7,096 nt of DNA from Paracoccaceae bacterium (GTDB lineage: Bacteria > Pseudomonadota > Alphaproteobacteria > Rhodobacterales > Rhodobacteraceae), in assembly GCA_002401945.1 (NCBI GenBank), contig NVUP01000001.1, positions 111,860-118,955 on the forward strand. Reading direction: 5' to 3'. The position numbers and the translations under genes were made by a program. Below are positions 5,246-7,096 of this stretch, one piece after another (within the stretch, counting starts at the first letter, position 1; each line of letters starts with the position of its first letter). A model generated the notes under the pieces. That model worked only from the letters and a program-made list of their open reading frames with translations, was not told the DNA's origin and did no database searches.

Positions 5246-5436
5246 AGACGACCTATGCTTGCGGACCGATGCGGTAGCTTTCTGGTCAACTACTCACATA
5301 AAACGCGCGATTTCGAGCCCGCTTTAGACACAAAAATTGAAAATTTAGACACATAGACAACCCGGCAAGCACCTGACCGCACCGCAACTCTCTGTAATTA
5401 AATACAAATACCATCTTCAACCTCGGTGCTGAAATT
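5246..5436. other. AT-rich right-end segment of the element without genes
   Basis: No open frame of note. It holds the TTTAGACACA repeats and an AT-rich tract at about 5394-5415 shortly before the att core. Such a flank is usual for the recombinase-binding arm of an attachment site. Confidence 0.35.
5323..5353. repeat. Two 10-bp direct repeats, 21-bp period, near the right end
   Basis: TTTAGACACA occurs at 5323-5332 and 5344-5353, exactly 21 bp apart, about 85 bp inside the right 22-bp repeat; a partial third unit (ATAGACA) follows at once. Phased direct repeats this close to an att site resemble arm-type integrase or excisionase binding sites. Alternatively they are the leftover end of an insertion sequence with repeated termini. 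Confidence 0.5.
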
Positions 5437-5458
5437 GATTCCAGGGTCGCCCACCACT
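5437..5458 (+). repeat. attR, right copy of the 22-bp direct repeat (orphan tRNA 3' end)
   Basis: Identical to 168-189. It includes the tRNA 3' end through CCA, but the sequence to its left (GCTGAAATT) cannot form a tRNA. It is therefore a displaced 3' fragment, which marks the far boundary of the element. What follows is chromosome that once adjoined the tRNA. Confidence 0.88.
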
Positions 5459-5499
5459 TCCCCTACTTGCGAAACGTCAGAGAAATGGTTGTTGCCGAG

Positions 5500-5523
5500 G
5501 CACGGCCAAGGCCTTAGCCGTGC
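5500..5523. terminator. Possible terminator hairpin between the att site and the DUF2478 gene
   Basis: GCACGGC (5500-5506) and GCCGTGC (5517-5523) pair perfectly over 7 bp with a 10-nt loop that itself contains AAGGCCTT. It lies between the original tRNA 3' end and the convergent DUF2478 gene, where a two-way terminator is expected, but neither side has a T run. Confidence 0.35.
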
Positions 5524-5554
5524 TCTCACTCCCAAGCCTTTGGAAACCTGCAGC

Positions 5555-6085
5555 TCAGGCGCTTTCCGACTGGTCTCGGCGTTGCGTCTGCGCCACCCAA
5601 GCTAGCAGCGCCTCGACACTGGGCTCGACCGCGACAGCCAAGCCTCCGGCAAACTCCTGAAACGCCTCGACGTTCATTTTATTGACCCCGGACACCACCG
5701 GGATCCCCAGGGCCATCGCCTCGCCGATCACCGGTCGCATGCCACGGCCGTCAGCCTCGTGTTTGCCGAATTTGTTGACAATCAGCAGGTCCGGCAAGGG
5801 CGTGGCATGCAGAGAGCTGGTCACTTGCGCCACCGCCTGTTCCAGCGCCGCAGGGTCCAGCCGACAGCCGCGCGCCTCGGGGCCAAGGGATTGCGAAATG
5901 CGGATGGTGTCGCCTTTGGGCAGCACCCGCACATCCATGTCGCACAGCGCATCATCATGGCATTCGGTATTGGTCTGAACAATACCAGCCAAAGCAGTGC
6001 CCTGCGCCTGCAGATGCTCGGCCAGCGCGCTGAGAAGCCGATCCGTTGCGCCGCGATCCGGGGTCATCACATAGGCCAGGTGCAT
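5555..6085 (-). CDS. DUF2478 family protein (NTPase-like)
   Basis: A 176-aa protein from ATG 6085. I preferred this start because family members begin with a hydrophobic strand, here MHLAYVMTPDRGATDRLL, and because AAGAGA lies six bases ahead; an in-frame ATG at 6124 would add 13 residues. After the first strand comes a loop in the position of a P-loop but without its GK(S/T) signature. Then follow GIVQTNT (about 34-40), a Cys/Asp-rich segment, LPKGDTIRISQSLG (about 56-70), and LLIVNKFGKHEADGRGMRP (about 100-118), the most typical stretch of DUF2478. The fold is expected to resemble THEP1-type nucleoside triphosphatases, with doubtful activity given the weak P-loop. Family members often sit near molybdenum uptake or anaerobic respiration genes; here the upstream neighbour is NnrU. 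It is cytoplasmic, with no signal peptide or membrane segment. Biochemical function is unknown. Confidence 0.82.
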   Translation of the reverse strand: MHLAYVMTPDRGATDRLLSALAEHLQAQGTALAGIVQTNTECHDDALCDMDVRVLPKGDTIRISQSLGPEARGCRLDPAALEQAVAQVTSSLHATPLPDLLIVNKFGKHEADGRGMRPVIGEAMALGIPVVSGVNKMNVEAFQEFAGGLAVAVEPSVEALLAWVAQTQRRDQSESA

Positions 6086-6176
6086 CACGTGTCTCTTTCT
6101 AAGGTCCTCTGCCCCTAGCGTCATCGCTTTGGAGCTGCCCTGCCATAGGCTGCTTTAAACCGTGCAGGGTCAAGGC

Positions 6177-6842
6177 CTACCAAGGCAGGGGAACATATCC
6201 AATGACAGGTTCGTGCAGCGCGATCAGCGCCAGAAAAACCACAGCCGCGATTGCCAGCGGCACCGGTGTCAGAGGCAAGTGCCTTAGATTTAACCGTGAT
6301 GTATTCTGGGCCAACCGCTGCCATTCGTCCTGCCCCAACTGCCGCTGCTTGCGTCGATCGATCAGGGTCATCCCCATCACTGCAAAGCCAGCAAACAGAC
6401 CAAACAGGATCACATGCGCCAAATCGCCATTGGCCAGCATATGCGCCCCGGCCCACAGTGCCATCGCCACCAATAACGGATGGCGACTGACCGCCAGCAT
6501 ATCAGGAGTGTCAGGGTCGAACTCTTTTGCACCCAGACCGCCAAAGCTGAGCGGGTTCTGTCCCATCATGCCGCCCACCGCAATCAGGCAGGCCAGCGGC
6601 ATCACCACAATCGGGGCCCACCGCAGGATCTCCCACTGCGGGATGATGCCAATGTAAGGCGCACGTGATGCCGCCACGATCAGCCAGGCCAGCACCAGCA
6701 GGGACAACACAGAGTAGGATATGAAATAGCCCTTCAACCCCAGCCGCGCGACCAGCCAGGGGCGCATGGGTGGGCGCATCGGAAACATGTGACTGGCCAT
6801 GAACAGGGTCAGGGCTGCGATGAATTCGAACCAATCGGGCAT
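6177..6842 (-). CDS. NnrU family membrane protein
   Basis: A 221-aa integral inner-membrane protein of the NnrU family, associated in Rhodobacterales with denitrification / nitric oxide metabolism, exact activity unknown. About six membrane segments are visible: 4-20, 38-58, 74-95, 121-137, 140-161 and 193-210. The family hallmark SRHP is at 119-122, followed by LLVAMALWAGAHMLANGD, which matches the conserved histidine-containing helix shared with methyltransferase-like membrane proteins. The ATG at 6840-6842 starts MPDWFEF, the usual N-terminus, with GGAAAA five bases ahead. The frame is open 62 codons further upstream, but that part is not family-like. It is followed 91 bp later by the DUF2478 gene on the same strand, so the two may be co-transcribed. 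No FNR/NnrR-type palindrome (TTGAT-N4-ATCAA) is visible upstream. Confidence 0.88.
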   Translation of the reverse strand: MPDWFEFIAALTLFMASHMFPMRPPMRPWLVARLGLKGYFISYSVLSLLVLAWLIVAASRAPYIGIIPQWEILRWAPIVVMPLACLIAVGGMMGQNPLSFGGLGAKEFDPDTPDMLAVSRHPLLVAMALWAGAHMLANGDLAHVILFGLFAGFAVMGMTLIDRRKQRQLGQDEWQRLAQNTSRLNLRHLPLTPVPLAIAAVVFLALIALHEPVIGYVPLPW

Positions 6843-6920
6843 ATCGTTTTCCGGCAATGATGATGAAATACTTACAGAAGATCTAGGCCAAGGCCGAACT
6901 GTCGTCCACCACACAGGGGT

Positions 6921-7021
6921 CGCGCCTGACCTTGGGGAGGTGCAAAGCGCCTTCGCCGTTTTGCCGCAGGCATACCTTTGGTTTGACGGGAAGGTCAGGC
7001 GCGGCCCGGCGATGCCGGGCC
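6921..7021. repeat. 13-bp inverted repeat plus adjoining GC-rich hairpin between two host genes
   Basis: CGCGCCTGACCTT (6921-6933) and AAGGTCAGGCGCG (6991-7003) are perfect inverted copies 57 bp apart. The right arm runs directly into a second perfect hairpin, GGCCCGGC/GCCGGGCC (7003-7010/7014-7021) with loop GAT. The block starts 15 bp after the stop of the leftward gene at 7037 and ends before the NnrU gene. It may serve as a terminator or mRNA-stabilising structure, or be a dispersed intergenic repeat. There is no T run. Confidence 0.55.
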
Positions 7022-7036
7022 AAACCAAGTTTCAGT

Positions 7037-7096
7037 TTACAGTCCCAGAACCTTACGCCGGTCCTCGGCAAAGCCCTGAACAATGCGATCGGCAAT
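7037..7096 (-). CDS. C-terminal end of an unidentified gene (partial)
   Basis: The frame enters at the window edge and encodes the last 19 residues, IADRIVQGFAEDRRKVLGL, ending at TAA (7037-7039 on the plus strand). High GC at third positions and a helical, charged ending suggest a normal chromosomal gene. It lies upstream of NnrU on the same strand, separated by 194 bp with a strong inverted-repeat block, so it is probably a separate transcription unit. Too little is present to name the family. Confidence 0.6.
   Translation of the reverse strand: MADRIVQGFAEDRRKVLGL

Larger units (their letters stand above)
168..5458. mobile_element. Tyrosine-integrase element inserted in a tRNA-Tyr 3' end, about 5.27 kb
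   Basis: A perfect 22-bp direct repeat (168-189 and 5437-5458) bounds a region that starts with an integrase gene pointing inward. This is the classic arrangement for tRNA-targeted integrative elements. The integrase-proximal copy completes the tRNA and the distal copy is an orphan 3' end. The interior looks less GC-rich than the flanking chromosome, especially about 4760-5440. Contents: integrase, single-pass membrane protein, serine recombinase and gene remnants. There is no relaxase, type IV secretion gene, replication initiator, capsid gene or transposase, so it is not self-transmissible on this evidence. It is probably a small island or satellite, partly decayed. Boundaries are seen directly; mobility is inferred. 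Confidence 0.85.

Noticed and set aside
168..5458. CRISPR array or toxin-antitoxin pair within the element
   Set aside because: No regularly spaced repeats with spacers are present, and no adjacent pair of small overlapping genes of toxin-antitoxin type is visible.
6843..7028. 62-codon N-terminal extension of the NnrU protein
   Set aside because: It crosses the inverted-repeat block, shows no family similarity, and the ATG at 6842 matches the usual NnrU start with a ribosome binding site.

Overview
The window looks like part of an alphaproteobacterial chromosome, most likely Rhodobacterales (roseobacter group). The reasons are the GC-rich right-hand part (NnrU family protein, DUF2478 family protein) and a tyrosine integrase with the N-terminal PYL-x-RGRYYYQRKVP type of sequence common in that order. 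The taxonomic call is inference from family resemblance; no database search was possible.

Layout. (1) 1-187: a promoter-like sequence, a leader hairpin and a tRNA-Tyr(GTA)-like gene with an encoded CCA. (2) 168-5458: an integrated element of about 5.27 kb. It is bounded by a perfect 22-bp direct repeat, one copy being the T-loop-to-CCA end of the tRNA (168-189) and the other an orphan copy at 5437-5458. The element carries a tyrosine integrase next to the tRNA, an 0.8-kb stretch with little coding signal, a 196-aa single-pass membrane protein, a 0.7-kb stretch with gene debris and hairpins, a complete Tn3/Hin-type serine recombinase on the opposite strand with res-like half-sites upstream, and an HNH-like C-terminal gene piece. 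(3) 5459-7096: chromosome on the far side of the insertion, with three leftward genes: DUF2478 family, NnrU family, and the last 19 codons of an unidentified gene.

How it fits together. The large integrase is the obvious candidate for inserting and excising the element at the tRNA 3' end. The element copy restores the tRNA 3' end, and the displaced original end is now the right boundary. No replication, conjugation, capsid or transposase gene is visible, so this looks like a small genomic island or mobile-element satellite that is partly decayed. The only intact non-recombination gene is the membrane protein, which is therefore the most likely cargo. A second, unrelated recombination system (serine recombinase plus candidate res site) lies inside the element and may come from a plasmid or transposon that contributed to it.

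The most useful leads are the element boundaries, the membrane-protein cargo, the candidate res array, the 21-bp-phased repeats near both ends, the unusual tRNA core positions, and a broken minus-strand gene interrupted by one in-frame TGA.
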